Shown here: one piece after another, positions 44,937 to 53,619 of the stretch | How the letters are laid out: each line of letters starts with the position of its first letter | Position numbering within the stretch: position 1 is the stretch's first letter | From: Bradymonas sediminis | Lineage (GTDB): Bacteria > Myxococcota_A > Bradymonadia > Bradymonadales > Bradymonadaceae | Length of the DNA: 64,000 bases | Direction: 5' to 3' | Assembly (NCBI RefSeq): GCF_003258315.1 | Contig: NZ_CP030032.1 | Location: forward strand, 2,271,804 to 2,335,803 | Position numbers and translations under genes: made by a program | Notes under the pieces: generated by a model | What the model was told of the DNA's origin: nothing | Databases searched by the model: none | Seen by the model: the letters and a program-made list of their open reading frames with translations, nothing else

Positions 44937-45845
44937 ATGAGCGCAACGATGCCCCAATCCGCTTTTGACTCGCGCCGCCTGTCCATATTTCGCGCGGTGG
45001 CCGAGGCTGGTTCAATCTCAGCGGGCGCCCGGCGGGTATTCTTATCCCAGCCGGCCACCAGCGCGCAGATCCAACAGCTTGAGCAAAAGGTGGGGCGGGC
45101 GCTATTTGAGCGCAGCGCACGCGGCGTAAGGCTGACCGCGGCGGGGGCCGAGTTGCTGGACTATGCACGCCGCGTTGAGGCGCTCCTACAAGAGGCGGCG
45201 GCAGCGGTGATGCCAGAAAAGGCCCCGGTCGGGCCGCTCATCTTGGCGGCTAGCACCACGATTGCGACCTATATTATGCCGCAGCTTATCGCGGACTTCC
45301 TGAAGAGTGTCGGGCATTTCTCGGTGCGGCTGAAGGTCGGAAACTCGACGCAGGTCATCGAGTGGGTCGAGCAAGGCACGGTGCCGCTGGGGCTGGTGGA
45401 GGGACCCTCCGATCAGGGCCGAAGTCGGCTTGAGCCCTATTTGGATGATGAAATCGTCGCGGTCGTGGCCGCCAGACCTCAGAAATTTTGTCTACCCAAG
45501 AATGCGGCGGCCTTAGACGAAACGCCGATTATCTGGCGCGAGAGCAGCTCGGGCACGCGCAAGGTCGTCGAACGCGCCCTGCGCGAAAACACCGGTCGAC
45601 GCCCCGCTCCGCTAGACCTCGAATTCGGCAGCACCGGGGCAATCAAAGAAGCGGTTCTATTAGGGCTGGGGGTGGGATTTTTGCCGCGCCGCGCAATCCA
45701 AGCCGAGCTCGCCGAGCGCCAGATAGTGGCGCTTGAGATCGACGGACTGTGTTTCCAGAGAAATTACTCCTGGGTGATCCCAGGGCGCGACCTCAGCGGC
45801 CTCGCCCAGCGTTTCCATCGCTTTGCGATGCGTGGGCGAGTTTAA
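44937..45845 (+). CDS. LysR-family transcriptional regulator (YeiE-like)
   Basis: 302 residues. N-terminal helix-turn-helix (FRAVAEAGSISAGARRVFLSQPATSAQIQQLEQKVGRALFERSARGVRLTAAG) followed by a linker and a co-inducer binding domain (about 95-300, starting PVGPLILAASTTIATYIMPQLIADFLK). It is divergent from the YeiH transporter, suggesting control of that gene and of itself through the operator at 44900-44922. YeiE-like regulators respond to sulfite or other sulfur compounds, but the effector here is not visible. An ATG 12 bp downstream (MPQSAFDSRRL) could also start it. The 3' end is 6 bp from the convergent GltJ-like gene. Confidence 0.9.
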   Translation: MSATMPQSAFDSRRLSIFRAVAEAGSISAGARRVFLSQPATSAQIQQLEQKVGRALFERSARGVRLTAAGAELLDYARRVEALLQEAAAAVMPEKAPVGPLILAASTTIATYIMPQLIADFLKSVGHFSVRLKVGNSTQVIEWVEQGTVPLGLVEGPSDQGRSRLEPYLDDEIVAVVAARPQKFCLPKNAAALDETPIIWRESSSGTRKVVERALRENTGRRPAPLDLEFGSTGAIKEAVLLGLGVGFLPRRAIQAELAERQIVALEIDGLCFQRNYSWVIPGRDLSGLAQRFHRFAMRGRV

Positions 45846-45851
45846 GAGGTT

Positions 45852-48185
45852 TTAAAGAACGAAGGGAGCGCGCATCTTCTGCGGCGAACCCACGAAGGTT
45901 GGGAAGCGCCAGCGCGCGCGGTGAGAGTCCATACACTTGGCGAATTCGGTATGGGCGAGGCGGTCGGGCGCGAGCAGCGACTCGGTGACGCGGCCGTTGG
46001 GCGCGACCGTAATCGTGAGATAAATTTTGCGCACATCCAGGTCCATACCACGACGCGAATGGCGCTGGCGGCAGACGCTCACGCTCTGACGAATGGTGTC
46101 GACGCCCTGATTGATCTCTTTACGGCTCAGGGCCTGTCCCATGCCAGCGTTCTCGGTCTCGCGCTCCTTCAGGGCGGCCGTCGGGCTATAGACCGAATCA
46201 CTGCGCTCGGTGCGAATCGCGTTCATCGAGTTAAACGCCGGGTTGCTCTTGGCGATCGGCGAGTCCAGGTCGGCGCTAAGCAAAACGCCCTTATCGTCAC
46301 CGGACTTTATCGTCTTCGTGCTCGAGCCCTTTTTGGAGGAGGCGGCGAGCGCCTCGTCGAGCGAGGGCGCGGAGTCAACGATATTTCCACCGCGAAACAC
46401 ACTGGCGACTTCTTTGGGCTTCTTCGCCGGAGCGTCTTCTGCCGGCGCGGCTTCTTTCTGGGCGACGACTTCACCCTCGTCCTCGGCGGCCGGCGTGTCA
46501 GCACCCTCGTCGACCGGAGCTTCAGCCACAGCCTTTTCGTCCGCCGCAGGCGCAACGGGCTCTTCTTTTTTCTCCGTCTCGGCGGCTGCCGGGGTCGCCT
46601 CTTTGAGGTCGGGTTTCTCCACGACTTTCGGCTCGATGGACTCGTTATTCTTATTCACAAAGATCATCGCCCCGCCAATAAGGAGGCCGGCGAAAAGAAG
46701 TCCGACAAGGATCAAAAGACCCTTTTTCTTCTTTTCATCCTTCTCGATCTCATCGATACGGTCGATGAGTTCGGCGCCTACAGACTCCGGAGCATCCGGC
46801 GTCGGGACGGGTTTGGGGGTAGGCGCGCCGAAGCCGACCAGAGGAGCGTCGTTTGACGGGGTGGATTCGGGTCCGCCGAGGTCGAGCGCCGTGGGCATCT
46901 CGAGTTCCGGCTGCCCAGCCTCATCGCCCTTCGCCCCGATGGACACAGGCACGGCGCCGAAGGCCGCGTCTTCAGACGGCTCACCGCCGGACGCACCATC
47001 AACGCTTGACTGAGCCGAGCCACCATCGGCGGCCAATCCACCAGCCAGGATATCGGGCTCATCCTGCGCAGACGGCTCCTCGTTCGAGGCTTCGTCGGCG
47101 GCTTCAGCCTTGTCGTCGGAGCTCGGCGCGTTGAGACGCGCGCGCAAATTAGCGAGGCGGTCGGTCTGGGCCTTCTCGGCGCGCTCAGCCTCTTCCTTCT
47201 CGCGCGCTTTACGCGCCTCTTCGGCTTTCTTAGCCTTCTCGGCCGCCTTGCGCTCGCGCTCTTCTTCGGCCTTGCGCGCTTCTTCGGCTTTTCGCGCTTT
47301 CTCGGCGGCTTTGCGCTCGCGTTTTTCTTCGGCCTTGCGCGCCTTCTCGGCCTTGCGCGCCTCCTCGGCGGCTTCGCGCTCGCGCTTTTCCTGAGCCTTG
47401 CGTTCTTCGTCGGCCTTGCGCGCCGCCTCTGCCTTCTCGGCTTCTTCGGCTGCCTTGCGCGCGTCTTCTTCGGCCTTGCGTGCCTTCTCGGCTTCGGCTG
47501 CTTTGCGTGCCTTCTCGGCTTCTTCGGCAGCCTTGCGCTCTTCTGCTGCCTTCTCTGCTTCGGCGGCCTTACGCGCTTCTTCGGCCTTGCGCGCAGCTTC
47601 GGCTTCGGCTGCTTTGCGCGCCGCTTCTGCCTTCTCAGCCTCGGCTGCCTTACGCGCTTCTTCGGCCTTCTCGGCCTCTGCAGCCAGACGCGCCTTCTCC
47701 GCCTCTTGATGCTTGGCGACGTCCTCTGGGGTGATCGCCGCGATTCCCTGCGAAATCCCGATGGTGCGATTGCGCGGCTTAAGCTTCTGCCCCTTATTTA
47801 GCGCGGTGAGGAATTCGTCGGCTTCGCGCACCGGCTTCCAGCCCGCGTAGGAATCAGTCCAGACATAGCACTCATCGCCGAGCTCGCCCGACGCAAAACG
47901 CGCGCAGAGATCAGCGAAGGGAAACGGGCCATAACTCTGCCCGTTCACCGAGTAATGCCACGCGGCGCTTGCCGGGTCGAAGGCAGGCGCCTGTACCGCC
48001 GGCGGCCGCTGCTGACTGCGCGACGGTTTCGCCTGAGCCGGCTGCGCCGCACGCACCGGTTCGGTCGGCTCACGTACAGTGATGACGTTGTCGCACTTCT
48101 TGCAACGCACCTTGAGGACCTTGCCGCGAACCTTCTCGTCGGCAATTCCGTATTTTGTATGACACTTGTCGCAGTAAAATTTCAT
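45852..48185 (-). CDS. GltJ/AgmX-like motility/adhesion complex protein (zinc ribbon, GYF, TM, AgmX/PglI C-terminus)
   Basis: 777 residues. (1) Zinc ribbon at 1-40: CDKC and CKKC. (2) GYF domain at about 76-135 (WHYSVNGQSYGPFPFADLCARF). (3) A Glu/Ala/Lys/Arg-rich region at about 155-350 built from KAEEARKAAEAEK repeats, expected to be a long helix or coiled coil. (4) An acidic/Ser linker with a membrane helix at about 487-510 (KGLLILVGLLFAGLLIGGAMIFV). (5) A periplasmic part ending in an AgmX/PglI-type C-terminal domain (about 655-777, SRKEINQGVDTIRQSVSVCRQRHS then TITVAPNGRVTESLLAPD). In Myxococcus, GltJ uses the same order to build focal adhesions. No other motility genes are near. Role here is inference from architecture. 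Confidence 0.85.
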   Translation of the reverse strand: MKFYCDKCHTKYGIADEKVRGKVLKVRCKKCDNVITVREPTEPVRAAQPAQAKPSRSQQRPPAVQAPAFDPASAAWHYSVNGQSYGPFPFADLCARFASGELGDECYVWTDSYAGWKPVREADEFLTALNKGQKLKPRNRTIGISQGIAAITPEDVAKHQEAEKARLAAEAEKAEEARKAAEAEKAEAARKAAEAEAARKAEEARKAAEAEKAAEERKAAEEAEKARKAAEAEKARKAEEDARKAAEEAEKAEAARKADEERKAQEKREREAAEEARKAEKARKAEEKRERKAAEKARKAEEARKAEEERERKAAEKAKKAEEARKAREKEEAERAEKAQTDRLANLRARLNAPSSDDKAEAADEASNEEPSAQDEPDILAGGLAADGGSAQSSVDGASGGEPSEDAAFGAVPVSIGAKGDEAGQPELEMPTALDLGGPESTPSNDAPLVGFGAPTPKPVPTPDAPESVGAELIDRIDEIEKDEKKKKGLLILVGLLFAGLLIGGAMIFVNKNNESIEPKVVEKPDLKEATPAAAETEKKEEPVAPAADEKAVAEAPVDEGADTPAAEDEGEVVAQKEAAPAEDAPAKKPKEVASVFRGGNIVDSAPSLDEALAASSKKGSSTKTIKSGDDKGVLLSADLDSPIAKSNPAFNSMNAIRTERSDSVYSPTAALKERETENAGMGQALSRKEINQGVDTIRQSVSVCRQRHSRRGMDLDVRKIYLTITVAPNGRVTESLLAPDRLAHTEFAKCMDSHRARWRFPTFVGSPQKMRAPFVL

Positions 48186-48433
48186 ACGAGACTATAAAGC
48201 AGTTTGAAGGCGAGTTGACCGAAGACCGCAGCGAAAGTTTAGCCGTTTCGAACGTCTTATGACAAGGCTAAGCAAATGTTTATGCACATAAAAGAGACCC
48301 GTAGCGGCTTTTTTGACCGCGCTTCGAGGTCGAGGAATGATACGCACTTCCTCAAAGAAATAAACACCCGACTTATAAAGCAACAATTTGGCGAGTTAAA
48401 TCCAGCAAATAAAACGGCCGCGCCAGGCCGAAA

Positions 48434-48667
48434 TCACTCCCGCTCAGCGTCGGGTTCAGCCAAACCCTCAATAATCGCTTTAACCTGCATCTCGGTCTGC
48501 TCGATCTTTCCGCGACACATATTGATCAATTGCGACGCGCGCTCGACCTTAATCGCCAACTCATCGAGGTCGACTTCATTGCCGTCGATTTCATCAAGCA
48601 ACCCTTCAAGTTCCGCCATCGCGTCACCGTAGCGAATCTCGCTGATATCCTGTTGATTTTGCTCCAT
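48434..48667 (-). CDS. xseB: exodeoxyribonuclease VII small subunit
   Basis: 77 residues from the ATG at 48667 (GAGGG upstream); two earlier in-frame ATGs exist. The sequence YGDAMAELEGLLDEIDGNEVDLDELAIKVERASQLINMCRGKIEQTEMQV is the usual XseB coiled-coil core. It binds the XseA subunit to form exonuclease VII, which degrades single-stranded DNA. It follows xseA by 54 bp in the same direction. Confidence 0.93.
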   Translation of the reverse strand: MEQNQQDISEIRYGDAMAELEGLLDEIDGNEVDLDELAIKVERASQLINMCRGKIEQTEMQVKAIIEGLAEPDAERE

Positions 48668-48721
48668 TATACCCTCTTTATCCATCGGTAATTTCATCTT
48701 CAACAATTTCTAATCGCGACC

Positions 48722-50488
48722 TTAATCGACATCCGCCTCGGCGTCACCCTTGCGCGCGTCGGTGCGTCGCGCGCCGAATTCACCGTGGGCAAGTCGCACC
48801 CGGAACGCGGCGCCGGCCGGGATATCATCGGGCGAAAGCGCCACGCCGGCCTCGGTCGACACAATCGAAAACCCCCGCTCAAGTACACGTTGAGGGTCGA
48901 GCAGGCGCAGGCGCTGCCGGTGCATCTCGAGGCGGCGCGTCTGGTCGAGCACTAAGCCACTGGCGCGGCGATCCAGGCGCCGGGTGATGTCGGCGAGTCG
49001 CTTGGCCTGGCTGGAAAAATGCCGATTGATGCGTTGCAACGACAAGCGCGAGCGGGCGTAGTCGATCGCCTGAGACTGCGCCTTCAGCCGGTTCATCGCG
49101 GCCGCGGGGATCGCCCGCTCGACCCGGTCGACCCGGCGCGTCGCCTGCACCAGGCCGCGCTGAGCGGCGTAAGTCAGCGCGCCGCGCACCTGGGTGAGCC
49201 GGCGCGTCTCGATCTTGACGCGGCTATCGACCGCGCGCTCCAGCCGCGTCGACGCCCCGCGCAGCCGATGCAGCTCGGCCTCGTGGCGCTCGACGGCGCC
49301 AGCGGCGATGCCCTCAAATAACTTCTCGACCCGCTCCAAATACCCCTGCACCCGCGCGGCGCACGCCTGGGCGGCGGCGGTCGGCGTCTTCTGCGATTCG
49401 GCCACAAAATCGAGCACACATTGGTCCCGCTGGTGCCCCACCCCGACGATGATCTTCAGCGGATGCTCACACACCGCCTTGCCGATCGCTTCGGTGTCGA
49501 AATACGCGAGGTCCGAGCGCGACCCGCCGCCGCGCACGATCGCCAGGACATCATAATCCGCGGCGTGGCGCGCGAAATAATCCAGCGCCCGCAGCACCGA
49601 CGGCTCGGTCTGCGTGCCCTGAACCTTGGCGTTATGCACGTGCACTTCAAAGCCAAAACCCGTGCGCTCTAGCTCGTGCACGAAGTCATTATAGGCGTCG
49701 CTGCCGGCGCTGGTGATCAGCCCGACGCGCAGCGGACACGGCGCCCAGGGGCGGCGCTGGTTGCGCTCGCGAATCCCCATTTTATCGAGCATGGCGAGCA
49801 CCCGCTCGCGATTCTGGTGGATCTCACCGGTGGTATAGGTCGGATCCACATTATTGATGATGAATTGGTAGGAGCCGCTGGGCGCATATAAATCAATGCG
49901 CCCCGCCAGCCGCACCGCCAGCCCGTCGCGCAATCGTATCGCCTCGGGCGCGCCGGCCAGCGCGCGCTCGACCTTCTGGCGGTCATCGCGAAACATCACC
50001 ACCCGCAGGCGCGCGACCGGGTCCTCATTGGGCGCCAGGCGCTCGACCAGCTCAAAATAGGCGTGGCCGGTGGCGCGGTTTTTGTCGTAATTCTGAATCT
50101 CGCCGACCAGCCAGATATCGTCGCTGAATTTTTGGCGAAGCGCCTGGCGCGCTTCCTCATTGAGCTGGCTGATCGAATAAGTGCCCTCGGGGACCTTCAG
50201 CGCCCCGGCCGACGCGGGCGCGCCGGGGGCCTGCAGCGGCGCGCCGCCGTCGAGCGGCGTGCCGTTTTGCTCGCAATAATCGCGCAGCTCCGCCGACAGC
50301 TTAAAGTGGTGGGCCGATAATTTTGCGATCACCACCGCGACATGCTCCAGCGGGACGTACCAATCCTTGGAATTGCGGTCGAACCAGCGCCCCGGCAAGG
50401 TACGCACCACCGGCAAGAGGTCGCGATTATAGGGAAATTTCACGCAGACTCGTTTCTGCTCAATCTCGATATCAATCAGTCTCGACAT
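48722..50488 (-). CDS. xseA: exodeoxyribonuclease VII large subunit with HARP-like N-terminal domain
   Basis: 588 residues from the ATG at 50488 (GGGAG upstream). Residues about 1-70 (VKFPYNRDLLPVVRTLPGRWFDRNSKDWYVPLEHV) resemble the HARP domain of the SMARCAL1 helicase family, which binds DNA and is not usual in XseA. Then comes the OB-fold (YSISQLNEEARQALRQKFSDDIWLVGEIQNY, about 108-140) and the catalytic domain with VGLITSAGSDAYNDFVHEL, IVRGGGSRSDLAYFD and VGVGHQRDQCVLDFVAE. The C-terminal helical region is long and Arg-rich. With XseB it degrades single-stranded DNA. The HARP-like call is based on sequence pattern only. Confidence 0.9.
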   Translation of the reverse strand: MSRLIDIEIEQKRVCVKFPYNRDLLPVVRTLPGRWFDRNSKDWYVPLEHVAVVIAKLSAHHFKLSAELRDYCEQNGTPLDGGAPLQAPGAPASAGALKVPEGTYSISQLNEEARQALRQKFSDDIWLVGEIQNYDKNRATGHAYFELVERLAPNEDPVARLRVVMFRDDRQKVERALAGAPEAIRLRDGLAVRLAGRIDLYAPSGSYQFIINNVDPTYTTGEIHQNRERVLAMLDKMGIRERNQRRPWAPCPLRVGLITSAGSDAYNDFVHELERTGFGFEVHVHNAKVQGTQTEPSVLRALDYFARHAADYDVLAIVRGGGSRSDLAYFDTEAIGKAVCEHPLKIIVGVGHQRDQCVLDFVAESQKTPTAAAQACAARVQGYLERVEKLFEGIAAGAVERHEAELHRLRGASTRLERAVDSRVKIETRRLTQVRGALTYAAQRGLVQATRRVDRVERAIPAAAMNRLKAQSQAIDYARSRLSLQRINRHFSSQAKRLADITRRLDRRASGLVLDQTRRLEMHRQRLRLLDPQRVLERGFSIVSTEAGVALSPDDIPAGAAFRVRLAHGEFGARRTDARKGDAEADVD

Positions 50489-50535
50489 ACTCTCCCTTGC
50501 GCCACGAAATAGACCCGGGCGGCCCCTCCTAAGAC

Positions 50536-50928
50536 TTAGAGCGCCGCGCGCGCCACCACATACCAGCCAAATAGTAGCGACAGCAAACCGCCCACGACGC
50601 TCACGCCCAGGTAGACGCCGGCCATCGCGCGCTGGCCGGTCTGCCACAGCGCCACCGTGTCGGCCTCAAAGGTCGAAAAGGTCGTAAACGCGCCGAGAAA
50701 CCCGGCAAAAACAATCGTGCGAAGCTCCGGGCTCCCCCAATCGGCGATCTCGACGCCCGCGCGCGCCATGCCGATCAAAAAACACCCCAGAAGATTCACC
50801 GTGAGCGTCCCCCACGCGAACCCATCCTGGCCCATGCGCGCGTAAATCGCCTCGGCGATGCCCGTGCGAAACAGCGCGCCGAGCGCGCCCCCCGCCGCGA
50901 TGAGCCCAATTTTTGCCCATAAATTCAT
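50536..50928 (-). CDS. crcB: CrcB/Fluc fluoride channel
   Basis: 130 residues from the ATG at 50928, which overlaps the stop of the upstream Cys-rich gene (ATGA). Four membrane helices. The signature GGALGALFRTGI near the start, the pore-lining GTLTVNLLGCFLIG and the GFLGAFTTFSTFEAD segment are the hallmarks of Fluc channels, which export fluoride. They act as dual-topology dimers. 47 bp upstream of xseA. Confidence 0.95.
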   Translation of the reverse strand: MNLWAKIGLIAAGGALGALFRTGIAEAIYARMGQDGFAWGTLTVNLLGCFLIGMARAGVEIADWGSPELRTIVFAGFLGAFTTFSTFEADTVALWQTGQRAMAGVYLGVSVVGGLLSLLFGWYVVARAAL

Positions 50929-51278
50929 GAATTTTCGTCCACGCAGGCGCTCAGGTCGGCGCCGAAGCATTTACCCTGGTCGTGGGTGCCCGAGATGGTC
51001 TGACACGGAGAGCAGACCTGGTCGGCGGGGCATTGCGCCGCCGACTCACAGCGCGGGCGGCACTCATACTCGAAGCAGACCTCGCCGCCGGGACAGCTCA
51101 CCGTGGCGTTGCACTCGGCGGTGTCCACGCACGCCGGCGCGCCCAAAATCAGCAGCAAAAAAAGGAGCGCCCAGGCGCCCATAAAATAGGTGCGCCGCGC
51201 GGCCCGCGGCGCCGACGCCTCGACATCACCGGCGGGGCTGACTACATTGCGCCCCACCCGCTCTCGCGCCGAATCCAT
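50925..51278 (-). CDS. Cys-rich lipoprotein
   Basis: 117 residues from the ATG at 51278 (MDSARERVGRN), chosen because the longer reading frame would have a start codon overlapping that of the divergent SppA gene; other starts are possible (51182 or 51329). A membrane/signal segment (about 33-51, MGAWALLFLLLILGAPAC) ends in an APAC box. The mature part has about 12 cysteines in short spacings (SCPGGEVCFEYECRPRCESAAQCPADQVCSPCQ). Similar Cys-rich parts are seen at 54909 and 62610. Function unknown. Confidence 0.6.
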   Translation of the reverse strand: MDSARERVGRNVVSPAGDVEASAPRAARRTYFMGAWALLFLLLILGAPACVDTAECNATVSCPGGEVCFEYECRPRCESAAQCPADQVCSPCQTISGTHDQGKCFGADLSACVDENS

Positions 51279-51327
51279 CGCCCGCGCGGCGGGCTTCTTC
51301 GATGACTTATGCTCAGGAATATCGACC

Positions 51328-53139
51328 ATGCTACGCGCGCCTTTTGTGTTGCTGCGAAATCTCTTCATGCTCCTCGGCCACCTGTGGTCGAGCTTTTGGT
51401 TCAAGCTAGGTTATCTGTTTCGGCGCAAAAAGAAACTCTATATTCGCGTGGATTTAGAGAGCAGCTATCCCTTCGGCCCGCCGGAGGGGATCGCGCGATT
51501 CTTCCAGAGCGGCCCGTCTTTTATGGAGCTGCGCGAGAACCTGGCGCGCCTGCGCGACGCGAAAGAGGTCGACGGCATCGTGCTCATTCCGCAGGCAAGC
51601 GCGATGGGCCACGGGCAAAAGACCGAGCTCTACCGGCTGCTCGACGACCTTCGCGCCCACGGAAAAGACATCGTCGCGCACACCCAGATGCCCATGACCG
51701 CCGATTATATGACGCTCTTAAGCGCCGACTCCATCCTGATGAGCCCGGCGGGGCGCCTCTATTCTTTTGGCCCGCGCTTCGAGCAATATTTTGTGCACGA
51801 GGCGCTCCAGAAGCTGGGCATCGTCCCGCAATTTGTGCATATCGGCGAATTTAAGACCGCCTCGCACCGATTCTTGCACGAGTCGATGCCCCTGGCCCAA
51901 CGCCTGATGATGCAAAACCTCTACCGAAGCCTTAAAGATCTGCTGCTCGAGCGCATCGCCGAGCGCCGCGGCCTCACCCCGGCCCAGGCCGACCGCCTCT
52001 TTGAGCAGGCTCCGATGGACGCCCCCACGGCGCGCCGCGGCGGGTTTATCGACGGCGAGGTCTTCCGCGAGTCGGTCCGGGGCTGGCTGGAGGCGGGCGA
52101 GCTGGAGGCCGGCGAGTTGGAGGCGCCCGACGCAAAGGCGCCCAAAAACAGCTCAGATACGCTGATGCTCAACGCCGACGAATACCTCGCCTCAGCCCCG
52201 GAGCCCTACCGGTGGAAGCCGCTCTTTCGCCGGCCCAAGCGCTTCGCGGTGCTCGACCTCTCGGGCATGATCGTCATGCCGAATATGAATATCCCCGGGC
52301 AATCGGCGGTGACGATTGACCCGCACGAGGTCATCCCCGCGCTTCGGCGGGTTCGCGAGGACGCGCGCGTCGCCGGGGTGATCCTGCATATCAACTCCCC
52401 GGGCGGCAGCGCCCTGGCCAGCGATATCATCTGGCACGCCATCGAGGAGCTTCGCCGCACCAAACCGGTCATCGCCCAATGCTCGGATGTAGTGGGCAGC
52501 GGCGGGTATTATCTGGCGGTGGCCGCCGACGAGATTATCTGCGAGCGCTCCACGCTCACCGGCTCCATCGGCGTCATCACCGGCAAGATGTCGGCGCCGG
52601 GCGTGCCGGCCAAAATCGGCGTGAACTTCGAGGCCATCTTCGAGCACGACGCCGACAATTTCGCCAGCCTCACCGAGCCGCTCAGCCCCGAGATGATGGC
52701 GCGCATGGACGCCGACGCCCGCAGTTTTTATCGCCGCTTTTTGCAGCGGGTCGGCCAATCGCGCCAATTGTCGCGCCGCCGCCTGCACCGCTACGCCCGC
52801 GGCCGGGTCTACCTGGGCGAGGCCGCCCACAAGCGCGGCCTCGTCGACCATATCGGCGGCATGGACCTGGCCGTCGAGCGCCTGGCCAAGCTGTGCGTGA
52901 TGGACGCCAAGAAGACCGAATTGACCTATATCTCGCACCGCCAACAGGACCTGAAATCAGCGCTGCGCGGCTCGATTTTGCAGAGCCCGTCGATTCAGGC
53001 CGGCGCGCTCGGCGCGCTTGGCCAGGCCCTGGTGCCCCAGGCGAGCGACTGGCTCGACGCACTCGCCGAGCCGGCGATGCTCGCCAGCCTGCTCAAAAAA
53101 GACCCGATTCTCGCGCTGATGCCCTGGCGAGTGGGATGA
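51328..53139 (+). CDS. SppA-like signal peptide peptidase (S49)
   Basis: 603 residues from the ATG at 51328 (AGGAA at 9 nt). An N-terminal membrane helix lies at about 5-25. It is a two-domain SppA. The first half has GEFKTASHRFLHE with the catalytic Lys (K176). The second half has the nucleophile Ser (S391) in VVGSGGYYLAVAADEII, plus HINSPGGSALASD. A region of repeated ELEAGELEA and low-complexity sequence links them (about 255-275). It should cleave remnant signal peptides at the inner membrane. The start codon overlaps with a possible start of the divergent lipoprotein gene. Confidence 0.92.
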   Translation: MLRAPFVLLRNLFMLLGHLWSSFWFKLGYLFRRKKKLYIRVDLESSYPFGPPEGIARFFQSGPSFMELRENLARLRDAKEVDGIVLIPQASAMGHGQKTELYRLLDDLRAHGKDIVAHTQMPMTADYMTLLSADSILMSPAGRLYSFGPRFEQYFVHEALQKLGIVPQFVHIGEFKTASHRFLHESMPLAQRLMMQNLYRSLKDLLLERIAERRGLTPAQADRLFEQAPMDAPTARRGGFIDGEVFRESVRGWLEAGELEAGELEAPDAKAPKNSSDTLMLNADEYLASAPEPYRWKPLFRRPKRFAVLDLSGMIVMPNMNIPGQSAVTIDPHEVIPALRRVREDARVAGVILHINSPGGSALASDIIWHAIEELRRTKPVIAQCSDVVGSGGYYLAVAADEIICERSTLTGSIGVITGKMSAPGVPAKIGVNFEAIFEHDADNFASLTEPLSPEMMARMDADARSFYRRFLQRVGQSRQLSRRRLHRYARGRVYLGEAAHKRGLVDHIGGMDLAVERLAKLCVMDAKKTELTYISHRQQDLKSALRGSILQSPSIQAGALGALGQALVPQASDWLDALAEPAMLASLLKKDPILALMPWRVG

Positions 53140-53154
53140 GCTGCGTGGCGTAAT

Positions 53155-53600
53155 GTGTCGCCTTCAGGCCTCCCACACCCCTCCTCTCCCCATACCATCC
53201 CCCCCTCGCGCCCGGCTCGGCCCTCGCCGGGGGGATCCGATGGGGGTAAAAAAGCGTCATCGCGATCGATTTTGCGATCTTATGCCCCCCTGACCCCTCC
53301 CCCCCCTCCCCACCCCCGGTCCGGATCCCCCCCTCGTCGCTCCGGTAGGCCCGCCGAGGGGGATGCGTCCCCGTCCTAAAACCGCCAGTAACCGTCAAAA
53401 CGCCAGAATATGCCAGCCTTAGGCCCCTATGGGGTCCAGGGGGGGGATGGGATCCCCCTCTCTCGGGGAGGCTTCCCGCCCAAAGGGGGATACGAATGGG
53501 GGGGCTGGAGGGGTCAGGGGCCTAAAGCCGGCAGAAAATCCCATTCTCGTCTCGACGCGAAGGGCTTCCCCCCGGTTGGAGAGCAGACTGACCGCCAGCT
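53155..53600. repeat. G-run/C-run region with long inverted repeats
   Basis: 445 bp with many runs of 4-8 G or C, C-runs to the left (53157-53350) and G-runs to the right (53430-53580). TTAGGCCCCT at 53419-53428 is perfectly inverted at 53516-53525. No credible ORF: frames are low-complexity and lack ribosome binding sites. G-quadruplex or hairpin formation is possible. It abuts the 99-bp array. Confidence 0.5.
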
Positions 53601-53619
53601 TCAGCATTAAACGCTCGCC

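Noticed and set aside
47110-47709. Alanine/serine-rich plus-strand ORFs opposite the GltJ-like gene
   Set aside because: They are the antisense of the Glu/Ala/Lys repeats of that gene, without start signals.
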